Positions 40,950 to 49,963 of a stretch of DNA of 61,285 nucleotides are shown here, piece by piece. Within the stretch, counting starts at the first letter, position 1. Every line of letters starts with the position of its first letter. The notes under the pieces are model-generated. The model saw nothing but the letters and a program-made list of their open reading frames with translations. It had not been told where the DNA came from and searched no databases. The stretch lies in assembly GCA_903825445.1 (NCBI GenBank), contig CAIKAS010000065.1, forward strand, positions 1-61,285. The letters are read 5' to 3'. The translations under genes and the position numbers were made by a program. This DNA is from an uncultured Acidobacteriia bacterium. Its GTDB lineage: Bacteria > Acidobacteriota > Terriglobia > Bryobacterales > Bryobacteraceae.

Positions 40950-42227
40950 TTATCTGGGAAGAATGGTTGCCGGCGTGAGCGGTGCGCTCACACGGAAGAA
41001 ATTCTTTGACGCCAGTGCCTTGTAGACTTCGCCTGCAACGCCCGATGCCATAGGTCCAATCGAGGGTTTGCCCCCGGTTAGCAATACGACGACTACCAGT
41101 TTCCGCCCACTGGTCTCATTGAACGATCCAAACCAGCCGAGGTGCGTTCTGCCTTCGCTGCACGTACCCGTCTTGCCAAGAATGGTTTCGTCCTGTTCAA
41201 AGCTCGCCCGACGCGCGGTGCCAAACTCCACGGCGCCTTTCATGCCCGGCTTGATGGTCGGGATCAACTTGCCGATATCCAGACGTCGCTTGATCTGCGG
41301 CTGGAAATTTCGAATCTCGTCCTGGGACTGCGGATACTGGAGCCAATAAAGCGTACCGCCGTTGGCGATCGAGGCGATCAGCCCTGCCAGTTCCAGCGGC
41401 GTCTGTGAGATCTCTTCGCCGAAGCTCGTCAACATTCCCATGCCACCGTTTTGAGGAGGGGCCGGTGGGAAATAACCCGGATGTTCTCCCTCGATGTTCA
41501 GTCCAGCCTTCTCGCCATACCCGAACAACTTCGCGTAATAGCTGTACTTCTCATAGCCTAGTTTGATGCCAAGGTTAGCGAAGTAGCCGTTGTTGGAAAA
41601 CGCCAGTGCATCGGTCAGGTCCAGCGAACCTTTGGAATAAAAGCGGATCGGGCTCACCCGCTTGACCAGGTCTTCATGCAGGGCGGCCAGCGCAACCGAA
41701 ACTTTCACCGTAGAGCAGGGCTGAAAACCGCCACCCAGAGCCAGTTGCTGATTCACAATGGTCAGGATGCGTCCCGTTTCGGGATCTGCGACGACGATGG
41801 ACCCGTTCAAGCCTCCCAGAGCTTGGACAGCGGCGGCACGTACGACCACATCTTCGCCGACTGTGTTATCGCCGGAGGTGGAGTCCTTATAAGTAGGTTC
41901 GTCCCAGGTCTGCACCCATCCGCCGCCACGGGCGACACGCAGGCGTTTGTTCGCCGCGGCAATTGCAGCGGGAGTGGTGGGGGCAGGGGCTGCCTTGGGC
42001 GGTGCCGGTTTGGCCGGCGTTACCAAAGATGCCTTCGGCGCGGCCTTAGCGGCAGCTTTAGCTCCGGTTGACTTGGCGCCTGTTGCGCGTTTCTTCGCAA
42101 CGGTCGACTTCTTCTTTGTACCCTTAGTCGATGTAGTGGCAGCGCCAGCACTCAGCAGGCCGACCGCGAGAGCCAATGCAACACTGGTCGTCAGAGCAAA
42201 AGGTATCCGTGAAAAGAATTTCGCCAT
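40950..42227 (-). CDS. Penicillin-binding transpeptidase with Lys/Ala-rich linker
   Basis: 425 aa from the ATG at 42227 (an ATG at 42242 adds five residues). Signal/anchor segment about residues 8-30, then a basic Lys/Ala/Pro linker of about 60 residues, then a transpeptidase domain with STVK (SxxK), SNN and KTG motifs in the right order, plus GEEISQTPLELAGL as in PBP2/class-B enzymes. It would crosslink peptidoglycan or act as a beta-lactam-sensitive sensor in the periplasm. The protein is short for a class-B PBP because the dimerisation domain is replaced by the linker. The linker could bind wall or nucleic acid. Confidence 0.75.
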   Translation of the reverse strand: MAKFFSRIPFALTTSVALALAVGLLSAGAATTSTKGTKKKSTVAKKRATGAKSTGAKAAAKAAPKASLVTPAKPAPPKAAPAPTTPAAIAAANKRLRVARGGGWVQTWDEPTYKDSTSGDNTVGEDVVVRAAAVQALGGLNGSIVVADPETGRILTIVNQQLALGGGFQPCSTVKVSVALAALHEDLVKRVSPIRFYSKGSLDLTDALAFSNNGYFANLGIKLGYEKYSYYAKLFGYGEKAGLNIEGEHPGYFPPAPPQNGGMGMLTSFGEEISQTPLELAGLIASIANGGTLYWLQYPQSQDEIRNFQPQIKRRLDIGKLIPTIKPGMKGAVEFGTARRASFEQDETILGKTGTCSEGRTHLGWFGSFNETSGRKLVVVVLLTGGKPSIGPMASGVAGEVYKALASKNFFRVSAPLTPATILPR

Positions 42228-42393
42228 AATGTTTTCGAGCACGGAGAATTACGGGCACTGCTTTTACAGGAACGACACCGAAACGAAACCGGGGAGCAAC
42301 CGGTTCCTCTATTTTCTATCTTTCAGTACCCGAGGTCAATCGTCGCCAACTCCTTTTTTTCGATTAATTTACCTGCGAAAATCAGGTTGTACG

Positions 42394-42438
42394 GTCATTT
42401 GCCACCTACCTCCCATATCGACAGACGTGGCAAATGAC
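42394..42438. promoter_or_regulatory. 12-bp perfect inverted repeat upstream of the UDG gene
   Basis: GTCATTTGCCAC at 42394-42405 pairs with GTGGCAAATGAC at 42427-42438 across 21 nt. The right arm ends 14 nt before the ATG at 42453. It has no T-tail, so an operator or an RNA hairpin near the ribosome site is likelier than a terminator. A smaller ACCTG/CAGGT palindrome lies at 42371-42387. Confidence 0.55.
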
Positions 42439-42452
42439 GTTATGGGGCTCAT

Positions 42453-43121
42453 ATGAAACTTTCTTCACTAAATCGATCCATCGTGTCCTGCGCCAAATGC
42501 CCCAGGCTGGTGGATCATCGCCAACTGGTCGCCGTCACGAAACGACGAGCCTGGAAAGATTGGGAATACTGGGGTAAACCCGTGCCATCCTTTGGCGATC
42601 CCGCCGCGCGTCTCCTGATCGTCGGCCTGGCCCCCGGTGCACACGGCGCCAACCGCACCGGGCGAATGTTCACGGGAGACCGTTCCGGCGACTTTCTTTA
42701 CCGCTCACTTTACCGAGCCGGTTTCGCTTCTCAGCCAGAGAGTCACTCGCTAAACGATGGCCTTAAGCTGCACAACGCCTGGATTACCGCCGCCGCCCAC
42801 TGCGCTCCGCCAGGCAACAAGCCGACCCCCGAGGAACTGCGGACCTGTCGCCCCTGGCTCGAGGCAGAGTTTGAGACTATGCGCGACGTCCGGGTTATCG
42901 TAGCTCTGGGCAAGATCGCTTTCGATGCCTGCCTCTCCGTGCTGAAACAGGAAGGCAAAATCACACGGGCGTCGGATTACAAGTTTGGCCACGGCGTACT
43001 GCATGAACTGGAGCCGCGCCTGCTCTGTTCCTACCACCCCAGCCAGCAAAATACGTCGACAGGCCGATTGACCCAGGAGATGCTCGACGACGTTTTTCTC
43101 CACGCCGCGCGTCTGGTTTAG
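42453..43121 (+). CDS. Uracil-DNA glycosylase, family 5
   Basis: 222 aa. The Fe-S Cys set is C13-x2-C16, Cys in AHCAPPGNK and Cys in RTCRPW, matching the four-cysteine family 4/5 UDGs. Motif A is GLAPGAHGANRTGRMFTGD (in part), typical of family 5 rather than family 4, and the HPS motif occurs in CSYHPSQQN. It removes uracil and related bases from DNA in the cytoplasm. Its start is preceded by a large inverted repeat. It overlaps the convergent M24 peptidase gene by 4 bp. Confidence 0.9.
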   Translation: MKLSSLNRSIVSCAKCPRLVDHRQLVAVTKRRAWKDWEYWGKPVPSFGDPAARLLIVGLAPGAHGANRTGRMFTGDRSGDFLYRSLYRAGFASQPESHSLNDGLKLHNAWITAAAHCAPPGNKPTPEELRTCRPWLEAEFETMRDVRVIVALGKIAFDACLSVLKQEGKITRASDYKFGHGVLHELEPRLLCSYHPSQQNTSTGRLTQEMLDDVFLHAARLV

Positions 43122-44281
43122 GCGATTCGCACAAGATCGCGCTGCACTTCGCCAGTGGTTCCGGCCTTTTCCCCGCCGACGAAGACGTTCACTTCCGACC
43201 GTACTCCGAAGTCTTCCAGGTAAATTCCAGGCTCCACCGAGAACAGCGCGCCAGGCACAATCCGCCTCTCGTCGTGCGTTTCGAGATTATCCATATTGGC
43301 CCCGGACCCATGCACTTCTTCGCCGATGGAGTGGCCCGTGCGGTGGACAAACCGATCGCCGTATCCCGATGCGTGGATGTGTTCGCGCGCAGCATCGTCC
43401 ACTTGAAATCCGCGAATCGCGCGCCCGGCAGCGACAGCATCCACCACGGCGGCTACGGCCCGATCCCGTGCGTTCCGAACAATTTCAAAAACCCGGGCAA
43501 CGCGCTCCGGCGGTTCGCCACAATACCCGGTCCACGTGATGTCGTAGTAAACAGCGCCAGGTTTATCGAGCTTCGCCCACATGTCGAGGAGGACAAAATC
43601 TCCGCGTTGTATGGGCGAACTGGTGGCCGGCGTCGGCTCATAGTGCGGATCGCCGGCATGCGCATTCACGCCGACGATCGGACCGCTATCCGTGAACAGC
43701 CCGGCGTTTTGAAATTCCGCTCGCACCCAGTCCCGAACTGCCATTTCATCTGCACCGGAGCTTAGCCGCTCGGCGATGAAACGAAATGCCCCGGCGCGCA
43801 CAACATCCACTCGTCGCCCGGCTTCGAGGTGCGACTCCAACTGTTCCGCCGTCAGGCACGCCTCGAACTCCTGGATCAATTCGGCCGAAGTTGCCACCTC
43901 CACCCCGCAGGATCGAACCAGTTCCACGGTTCCGGCATCTATCATCGCAACATAGGGAATCGCACATTGCGGCGAATACTGCATTGCGACGCGCCTGGCT
44001 CCATGGAGCAGTTTTGCGAGACCTTCCTGCTGTTCGCGCCAGCTGGAATAAACGGTTTTTTCCCCGGGCACGGCATCCAGTTGCTTGTTTTCGATGCGGT
44101 GGACCAGTCCCCGCGGCTCTCCCTCGGCCGGAATGAAGTAGTACCAGCGCCGGGAAACGTGGCCAGCCGGCTTTACTCCCAGTACCCGATACGCCAGCGC
44201 ATCGCGCACGTGATGATCGAAAAACAGCCAGCCATCCAGATTCTCTCGCTTAAGTGATTCCTGTATGCGTTTCAGGTCCAT
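43118..44281 (-). CDS. M24 family peptidase (Xaa-Pro-type)
   Basis: 387 aa from the ATG at 44281, before which the frame continues without family resemblance. The N-terminal domain (creatinase-like) is followed by the pita-bread domain with metal ligands in LLDMWAK, YYDITWTGY, HRTGHSIGEEVHG and EPGIYLEDFGVRSEVN. All five conserved ligand positions appear to be present. It probably cleaves X-Pro peptides or a related substrate in the cytoplasm. Its start overlaps the DUF167 gene stop by 32 bp, and both run on the minus strand. Confidence 0.8.
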   Translation of the reverse strand: MDLKRIQESLKRENLDGWLFFDHHVRDALAYRVLGVKPAGHVSRRWYYFIPAEGEPRGLVHRIENKQLDAVPGEKTVYSSWREQQEGLAKLLHGARRVAMQYSPQCAIPYVAMIDAGTVELVRSCGVEVATSAELIQEFEACLTAEQLESHLEAGRRVDVVRAGAFRFIAERLSSGADEMAVRDWVRAEFQNAGLFTDSGPIVGVNAHAGDPHYEPTPATSSPIQRGDFVLLDMWAKLDKPGAVYYDITWTGYCGEPPERVARVFEIVRNARDRAVAAVVDAVAAGRAIRGFQVDDAAREHIHASGYGDRFVHRTGHSIGEEVHGSGANMDNLETHDERRIVPGALFSVEPGIYLEDFGVRSEVNVFVGGEKAGTTGEVQRDLVRIA

Positions 44282-44543
44282 GCGATTCGAGAATAGCGCG
44301 ATCCAGAGTGTTGGCGTCGATGCCGTCAATCTCCACGGTCTTCATGGATGCCGTGAAGCCGCTGACAATGCGAACCGCGCTGGCCGGCCGTCCGGCAAGT
44401 TTGGCCAGGAACTTCATCAGCGCCTCATTCGCTTTCCCGTCGACGGGAGGCGCAGCCACCTGCAGCTTCCATACGTTTCCGAGTTTTCCTGCGAATGCAG
44501 TCTTCTTGGCTCCGGCGCGGATTTTCAGCGTAATTCTGGCCAC
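44250..44543 (-). CDS. DUF167/YggU family protein
   Basis: 97 aa from GTG 44543. The family pattern VARITLKIRAGAKKTAF, WKLQVAAPPVDGKANEAL and RPASAVRIVSGFTASMKTVEI (each in part) is clear. Role unknown; the fold is a small alpha/beta protein. A longer open frame upstream overlaps the preceding membrane gene and is not used. It sits between the acyltransferase-like gene and the M24 peptidase gene, probably one operon. Confidence 0.75.
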   Translation of the reverse strand: MARITLKIRAGAKKTAFAGKLGNVWKLQVAAPPVDGKANEALMKFLAKLAGRPASAVRIVSGFTASMKTVEIDGIDANTLDRAILESHGPETHTGIT

Positions 44544-44548
44544 GCGTG

Positions 44549-45649
44549 TCAGTCGCCAGAGGCTTCGCTGGGCTGGACTCGGCTCGCTTGGGTCTGTGGC
44601 GTCCAGGTCGTTTGCCACCATTGGCGCACAGTCTCCCAATTGGTCCGCATCAGGGAAACGCCTGTCATGACCACCGTCACGCCAACGCATGCCGTAACCG
44701 TTTGAGGCAGCGTCAGGTTCTCCTTAAAGAACCAAAGCCAGCGGCCGTAAACCAATTCCACGTGGACCCAATAAACAAGCAGGCTGGTCACGCCGAACTG
44801 CCGGACGATACTCCACTGATTAGCCGACAATCCAAGATTCCAGGCGTAAGAAAACGCCAACAGCATCAGGAGCACGCCCAGCTTAATAAAAATAACCGCA
44901 GGACTGTCGCGCCAAAAATCCCCGCTACTGTAAACCGAAAACGGAAGGGTGGAAATGAACCATGCTCCGAACGCGAGCGCGATGCCAGTTCCGCCGAGCC
45001 ACTGCATCGCCACGCCCACCTGCGACCGTTCCAGAGAACGCAGCAGGCTGCCAACGCTCATGCCGAACGCCACGAACGCGGCCCACGGAAAGAATCCGAA
45101 ATAGAACCTGTCCGGTGCAATATAGTGCTGGACTAGCGGCGGCACACCGGTCCAATCCAATGCCGAAATCAGTGGCGCCGCAGCGGCGATCAAAACGCCG
45201 AGAATAGCGCAAAGCCGGATGCGCTCCGCCGTCCGAAAAACGGCCATCACGGCGAGACAAACCAGCGCGAACCCCATGGTGTTGAGAACATCCACGCGTA
45301 ACAGATCGGTCCACGGACTCTTGTCGATCGACACAATCCACATTTGCAGGCGGAAGGCGAACGCGAGTGCGAAAATCTGCCCTGCGCGCTTCAACGCCGA
45401 GACAAAACGAGACGACGCCGCGGCACCTTTTCGCTCCTGGCTATCCATCCCGAAAGCGAAGGTGACGCCGAGCAGGAACATGAAAACCGCCGGCGGCATT
45501 CCACCGACAAACTGGGAGGCCAGGTACGGCCCGCCCTGTCGAAGATCGTCGCGCAGAAAAGAGTGGAAAACATGACCCTGCAGCATGGTGATGGCCGCAA
45601 GACCGCGCATCCAGTCGAGATAAGCCAGGCGTTGGGAAGGTGGCTTCAA
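44549..45649 (-). CDS. Heparan-acetyltransferase-like membrane protein (DUF1624/OpgC-like)
   Basis: 366 aa, about 9-10 transmembrane segments. The beginning LDWMRGLAAITMLQGHVFHSF contains the conserved Asp and His of the HGSNAT/DUF1624-OpgC membrane acyltransferase group. Later FFPWAAFVAFGMSVG and LLVYWVHVELVYGRW follow the family pattern. It probably transfers an acyl group across the inner membrane onto a glycan; substrate unknown. It is 5 nt before the DUF167 gene and 3 nt after the LolA-like gene's stop, suggesting one operon. Confidence 0.75.
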   Translation of the reverse strand: MKPPSQRLAYLDWMRGLAAITMLQGHVFHSFLRDDLRQGGPYLASQFVGGMPPAVFMFLLGVTFAFGMDSQERKGAAASSRFVSALKRAGQIFALAFAFRLQMWIVSIDKSPWTDLLRVDVLNTMGFALVCLAVMAVFRTAERIRLCAILGVLIAAAAPLISALDWTGVPPLVQHYIAPDRFYFGFFPWAAFVAFGMSVGSLLRSLERSQVGVAMQWLGGTGIALAFGAWFISTLPFSVYSSGDFWRDSPAVIFIKLGVLLMLLAFSYAWNLGLSANQWSIVRQFGVTSLLVYWVHVELVYGRWLWFFKENLTLPQTVTACVGVTVVMTGVSLMRTNWETVRQWWQTTWTPQTQASRVQPSEASGD

Positions 45650-45652
45650 CGA

Positions 45653-46330
45653 CTATTTCCCCTGCACCTGAATCTTGGCGCCCTTTGGATTAAGATCCAG
45701 TTCGCTCGCTTTCGGCGGCGTCAGATTCATGTTGGAGTACGTGACCAGACGGTAGTCGCCCGCCGGGTACAACAGTTTCTGCTGAACGACCAGGCCGTTT
45801 TCTCCAAACCACAAATCCGCCTGCTTTATTGTGCGCAAAACCTCCGTCGAGGTTGGAATCAGCTTCAAATGCGACGTGGATACGCCGCCGATCTTTTCTT
45901 CCGCCACCCAGGTAATCTTATAGGCGGCTTTCAGATCCGTGCTGGTAGCGCCGAAACCCAGCAGCAGGAATTGGTTGATTGCGCCCTGCTTGCTGGCGAA
46001 GTCGTACACGGACACGATTTTGGTGGTAGGGTTATACGTCCGGACTTCAGGTCCGTTGAGCGCGTATGAACTCGAACCGCTGTGGCCGGTCACATCCGCC
46101 CGAAGACGCGTCAGGCTCGGGTTGACCCGCAGGAGTTTGAACGTGCCCGTCTGAATATTGCTGTCGTCGACCAGCGCCGTGTAATTGTTGTCGGAAATAT
46201 TGGCCGTCATGCCCTTGAAGGTCTTCGACGCGGCGTCGATATGTTCAAAAACCGTCGTGAGCGGATCCGCAGCGTGTGACACAGCCGCGATGGCAAGGAA
46301 CGCGAAAATGACTGCCGGGCGAAGGATCAT
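45653..46330 (-). CDS. LolA-like outer-membrane lipoprotein-sorting protein
   Basis: 225 aa with a signal peptide ending about residue 20 (SHAADPL). The beta-rich mature part (KTFKGMTANISDNNYTALVDDSN, AYKITWVAEEKIGGVSTSHLKLIP, DLWFGENGLVVQQKL, each in part) resembles LolA/LolB-fold proteins that carry lipids or lipoproteins through the periplasm. It is not LolA itself by length and lacks a lipobox. It precedes the acyltransferase gene by 3 nt. Confidence 0.7.
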   Translation of the reverse strand: MILRPAVIFAFLAIAAVSHAADPLTTVFEHIDAASKTFKGMTANISDNNYTALVDDSNIQTGTFKLLRVNPSLTRLRADVTGHSGSSSYALNGPEVRTYNPTTKIVSVYDFASKQGAINQFLLLGFGATSTDLKAAYKITWVAEEKIGGVSTSHLKLIPTSTEVLRTIKQADLWFGENGLVVQQKLLYPAGDYRLVTYSNMNLTPPKASELDLNPKGAKIQVQGK

Positions 46331-46336
46331 AAAGAG

Positions 46337-46693
46337 TTACGGTTTAGTGAAAGCGATATAGCCGGTAATATCGCCTTCTGAATTGGGCAGCGGATCGATT
46401 CGGGTAACAGTGTGAACTCTACGCGTGCGCGCGGTCAGAATCTTGCCAATTTCGGCGATGCGTTTCTCTTCCGGGATGGAGTTCACCAGTTCCGGTTCCA
46501 CAAAAAACTCAGATTCACCCTGGTGCGCGGGGAGTGAAGTGATCTCGGCGGCGTTGGGAATGCGTGGCTGATCGCGAAACCACTCGCGGGGTGAGCAAAA
46601 TATGAACAGTATGATGATGGCGCAAATGACGTCATACTGCCATACGCCGCGCTGATAGTCCCATAAAATGAGACGCCTGAAGACGCTTGGCAC
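46337..46693 (-). CDS. Small membrane protein with single anchor
   Basis: 118 aa. RRLILWDYQRGVWQYDVICAIIILFIFCSPREWF carries one transmembrane segment near residues 22-34, then a soluble part with EKRIAEIGKILTARTRRVHTV. The WDYQRG...WQYDV block is familiar from acidobacterial proteins of unknown function. It precedes the LolA-like gene by 6 nt and is probably co-transcribed with it. Confidence 0.6.
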   Translation of the reverse strand: MPSVFRRLILWDYQRGVWQYDVICAIIILFIFCSPREWFRDQPRIPNAAEITSLPAHQGESEFFVEPELVNSIPEEKRIAEIGKILTARTRRVHTVTRIDPLPNSEGDITGYIAFTKP

Positions 46694-46820
46694 AGATTCC
46701 AGTGTATCAACCGGGCGAGAATACCACCGAGGGCGCGGCAGTGTCTTAATTTGAAAACTGGTCCACCTTAACTACATCTAATGGCGCGTACATGACGGTA
46801 TATTCAATCCTGGTATTGGG

Positions 46821-47042
46821 CTACCTTGACAAACGCTTCGATTCCCGCCTGAACGTCAACCAGAAGCCGGCAGAAAAGACTATAAGCACAGGGAGTATTC
46901 CGAACAGCAGAATGTCGTGGCCATCGAACGACCCGAACTTGACCTCTCCGGAGTAGGGATTCCGAAGGAAAACTGCCAAGGCAATCAGCCCGCCAATCGC
47001 CACCGCCGATAGACCGGAGAGTATGCCTTTGGCATAGATCAT
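46821..47042 (-). CDS. Small two-TM membrane protein
   Basis: 73 aa, hydrophobic at about residues 7-26 and 44-63, ending RRESKRLSR. No family recognised. The first ATG was used. It stands alone between the small membrane gene and the sulfatase gene; the flanking gaps hold nothing clear. Confidence 0.5.
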   Translation of the reverse strand: MIYAKGILSGLSAVAIGGLIALAVFLRNPYSGEVKFGSFDGHDILLFGILPVLIVFSAGFWLTFRRESKRLSR

Positions 47043-47260
47043 AGGACGATTCTACCGATCTTTTAAACAGCTTGTCCTTCCGCTTTCCGCTCGTCGGTTT
47101 CCCACGCGCTGACGTGCCGGTGCAGTCACGCGGCGATATCGAAGGTTCTGATCGTCCTTCAGGGTGAACTTCGAAATATTCAGGGCGGAAGATTCTTGCA
47201 CTGGTGGAAGATGGGGACCGGGTTGGCCTTTGGAAGTGAGGTGTATCGTAATTAGAAGCT

Positions 47261-48823
47261 ATGGAATCGATATCCCGCAGAGGCATGCTTGGGCTACCGT
47301 TGTTTGCGCAGACGCTGGCCCAACTGGCATCGGGCGCGGCGACAGAGAGCCCGAGGCCGAACATTCTGTTTATCATGACCGATGACCACACGACTCAGGC
47401 GATGAGTTGCTACGGCAGCCGGATCAATCAGACGCCGAATCTGGACCGCATCGCGCACGAGGGGATACGGATGGACCGGGTGTTCTGTACGAATTCGATC
47501 TGTACCCCGAGCCGGGCGACAATTCTGACGGGCAAGTACAGCCATCTGAATGGGGTGCCGGTATTCAACAGGTTCGACGGGTCGCAGCCGACGGTCGCGA
47601 AGATGTTGCAGAGTGCCGGCTATTACACGGCGATGGTCGGCAAGTGGCATCTGGGGAGCGATCCCACAGGTTTTGATTACTGGAACATTCTGCCCGGGCA
47701 GGGCGTCTACGTCGATCCGACATTCTATGACAAAGACGGCTCGCAGGTTTACAAGGGCTATGTCACAGACATCATCGGAGACATGACGATCGATACTCTG
47801 AAGAACCGGCCGAAGGATAAGCCGTTCTTCATGATGTCGCACCACAAGGCTCCGCATCGGGAGTGGACGCCCGATGAGAAGCACCGGAAGCAGTTCGAGG
47901 GAAAGCACATTCCGGAACCGGTGACGTTGAGGGACGATTACGCGGGGAGAACGGATGCGCTCCATGAGCAGCAGCAGTCCGTCTTCCGGGATCTGACCCG
48001 GCTGGATCTCAAGCTGACTCCACCGCCGGGACTTTCCGCTGCGGACCGGTCCAGGTGGTTGGCGGTGAAGCCCACCGAGGTGGAGATTGAAGTGGACGGC
48101 CAGCGGAAGGTTCTCACGGGGAAAGAACTGGAGGACTGGAAGTATCAGCGTTACATGCAGGATTATCTGGCCTGCGTCCAGAGCGTGGACGATAACGTGG
48201 GACGCGTGCTGGACTGGCTGGATGCTAACGGGATGAGAGAGAACACGCTTGTGATTTACACGAGCGATCAGGGGTTCTTCCTGGGAGAGCACGGGCTGTT
48301 CGACAAGCGCTTCATGTATGAAGAGTCGTTGCGCATGCCGTTTGTGGCACGGTGGCCGGGCGTGATCCGGGCGGGAAGCACAGCTCGGGCGATCGGAATC
48401 AACTGCGATTTCGCACCGACATTTCTCGATGCAGCGGGACTGCCGACGCCTACGGACATGCAAGGGCGGAGTTTCCTCCCGGTGTGGAAGGGGCATGTGC
48501 CGACGGACTGGCGTCATGCGATGTATTACCGTTACTATCACGATCCAGGCGACCACAATACGAGGGCGCATTATGGGATCCGGACGGAGTCTCACAAGCT
48601 GATCTACTTCTGGAAGAAAGATCAGTGGGAGTGCTACGACCTCAGGAAAGATCCACTGGAGATGCACAATATCTACAACGATCCGTCACAGCGGAAGGTC
48701 GTGGCGGCGCTGAAGAAGCAACTGCTGGCGCTGAAGAAGCAGGTGAAGGACGACGATCAGTTTGCGAATGAGCAACCGACGGATTCGTCGTACGTGCAGG
48801 CGCCGCCGTTGAAGAAGATGTGA
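47261..48823 (+). CDS. Secreted sulfatase (arylsulfatase family)
   Basis: 520 aa. SRRGMLGLPLF gives a Tat-like signal ahead of the domain. NILFIMTDDHTTQAM supplies the metal-binding Asp pair, and the active-site motif ICTPSRATILTGK has Cys81, which must be oxidised to formylglycine. GKWHLG, YTSDQGFFLGEHGLFDKR and GYRHAMYYRYYHDP-like segments complete the type I sulfatase pattern. It removes sulfate from a polysaccharide or similar ester outside the cytoplasm. No sulfatase-maturation gene lies in the window. Confidence 0.85.
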   Translation: MESISRRGMLGLPLFAQTLAQLASGAATESPRPNILFIMTDDHTTQAMSCYGSRINQTPNLDRIAHEGIRMDRVFCTNSICTPSRATILTGKYSHLNGVPVFNRFDGSQPTVAKMLQSAGYYTAMVGKWHLGSDPTGFDYWNILPGQGVYVDPTFYDKDGSQVYKGYVTDIIGDMTIDTLKNRPKDKPFFMMSHHKAPHREWTPDEKHRKQFEGKHIPEPVTLRDDYAGRTDALHEQQQSVFRDLTRLDLKLTPPPGLSAADRSRWLAVKPTEVEIEVDGQRKVLTGKELEDWKYQRYMQDYLACVQSVDDNVGRVLDWLDANGMRENTLVIYTSDQGFFLGEHGLFDKRFMYEESLRMPFVARWPGVIRAGSTARAIGINCDFAPTFLDAAGLPTPTDMQGRSFLPVWKGHVPTDWRHAMYYRYYHDPGDHNTRAHYGIRTESHKLIYFWKKDQWECYDLRKDPLEMHNIYNDPSQRKVVAALKKQLLALKKQVKDDDQFANEQPTDSSYVQAPPLKKM

Positions 48824-48970
48824 GCGGTGTGTGGGGCTGTAATAGTACGATCCCTTCCGTTACATTAGATGTGCGTTATTAGTTTGGTCGCCGTCGCGGT
48901 CACCGCCCCGAGACAGCCGCGCGTGAAGCGTCACTGCGAAAGAACGCAACTCCGAATAGCCCGGAATACC

Positions 48971-49957
48971 TCACGGCTTCAGAGTCTGAGCGAAAAAATC
49001 CAGCGCGCGCGGGTCTTTAGACTGCCCCAGCCAAAACATCGCTTTTTTCCTCACGGCCGGATCACGATGGGTTTTCGCCAGATCGATCAACATAGGCACT
49101 CCCTGACCATTCGGTAGCTGAGAAAGCGCGAAGACGGCGCGCTCCCGCACCGAACTCTCCGGGTCATTACTAAGCGCGTTCTCAATCGCATTCTTCGACA
49201 CCTGCGCCGCCGCTTTCTGCGCCAGCCAAAAGAGCGCCTGCCCGCGGATATGCGGGTCTTTGTCGTTCCTGGCGGCATCCAGCACCAGCGGCAGCCCGCC
49301 AGGATCGTTGCTCTGCGAGAGCGCAAAGACAACGCGATCGCGCACATCGGCATTGGGTTCGTTCGCCAGCATTCGTTTGAGAACGGCGACCCCATCTGCG
49401 CCACGCGCGTTGCCAAGCCAAAAAGCCGCGCGCTTGCGAACCGCCACCGGTTGCGAAGTAGTGGTGAGTTCGTCGAGAGCCTGTTCGGCAACCGCGCCCT
49501 GGTGGTGGGAAATCGCCATGACGGCCATATCGCTGTGCGGTCCGGCGACCTGCGTTTTCAGCCACGCCACGCTTTCGCCTGCAGGCACGCCGCTGATTGT
49601 GTAGAAGGGCAGGCCACCGACGTCGAGCAGGCAATCGGGCGAGGTAACCCGAAGCTGATCGGTTTGGCCGAATTCCACGCGGATCAGGATCACCAGCGCC
49701 ACTTCGCCCTCAAGGCGCATCGGCGCCGTGGCTATCCTCCCGCTGCCATCGTTTCTGTTCCACGAACACATGTCACCGTGTTGCCCGGCGATGATCGGTT
49801 CCGACCAGGCGGCCCAGAAGGGCCCAGCGCCCAGGCCGGATAACTGGGCGGACAGGGTTCCTGAGAACGCGCGTGTTTCCAGCTTGGCATTCTCGACGGA
49901 CGGCTGCTGGGCGAACAGCGTCAGGCCGAAACTGAATAACAGTCCGCAGGTCTTCAT
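48971..49957 (-). CDS. Secreted HEAT-repeat protein
   Basis: 328 aa with a signal peptide ending about residue 17 (LTLFAQQPS). The C-terminal half consists of four to five HEAT/PBS-like units of about 32 residues, for example PVAVRKRAAFWLGNA, ADVRDRVVFALSQSND, PHIRGQALFWLAQKA, SSVRERAVFALSQLPN and PAVRKKAMFWLGQSKD. It should form a curved protein-binding scaffold. Last gene of the sigma/anti-sigma/HEAT/TIGR03435 operon. Confidence 0.75.
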   Translation of the reverse strand: MKTCGLLFSFGLTLFAQQPSVENAKLETRAFSGTLSAQLSGLGAGPFWAAWSEPIIAGQHGDMCSWNRNDGSGRIATAPMRLEGEVALVILIRVEFGQTDQLRVTSPDCLLDVGGLPFYTISGVPAGESVAWLKTQVAGPHSDMAVMAISHHQGAVAEQALDELTTTSQPVAVRKRAAFWLGNARGADGVAVLKRMLANEPNADVRDRVVFALSQSNDPGGLPLVLDAARNDKDPHIRGQALFWLAQKAAAQVSKNAIENALSNDPESSVRERAVFALSQLPNGQGVPMLIDLAKTHRDPAVRKKAMFWLGQSKDPRALDFFAQTLKP

Positions 49958-49963
49958 AGTGAT

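Noticed and set aside
44544-44690. N-terminal extension of the DUF167 protein
   Set aside because: It lies inside the overlapping membrane acyltransferase gene and is absent from the family; GTG at 44543 is the sensible start.
47294-48667. 457-aa minus-strand frame
   Set aside because: Antisense of the sulfatase gene; the sulfatase motifs decide the strand.
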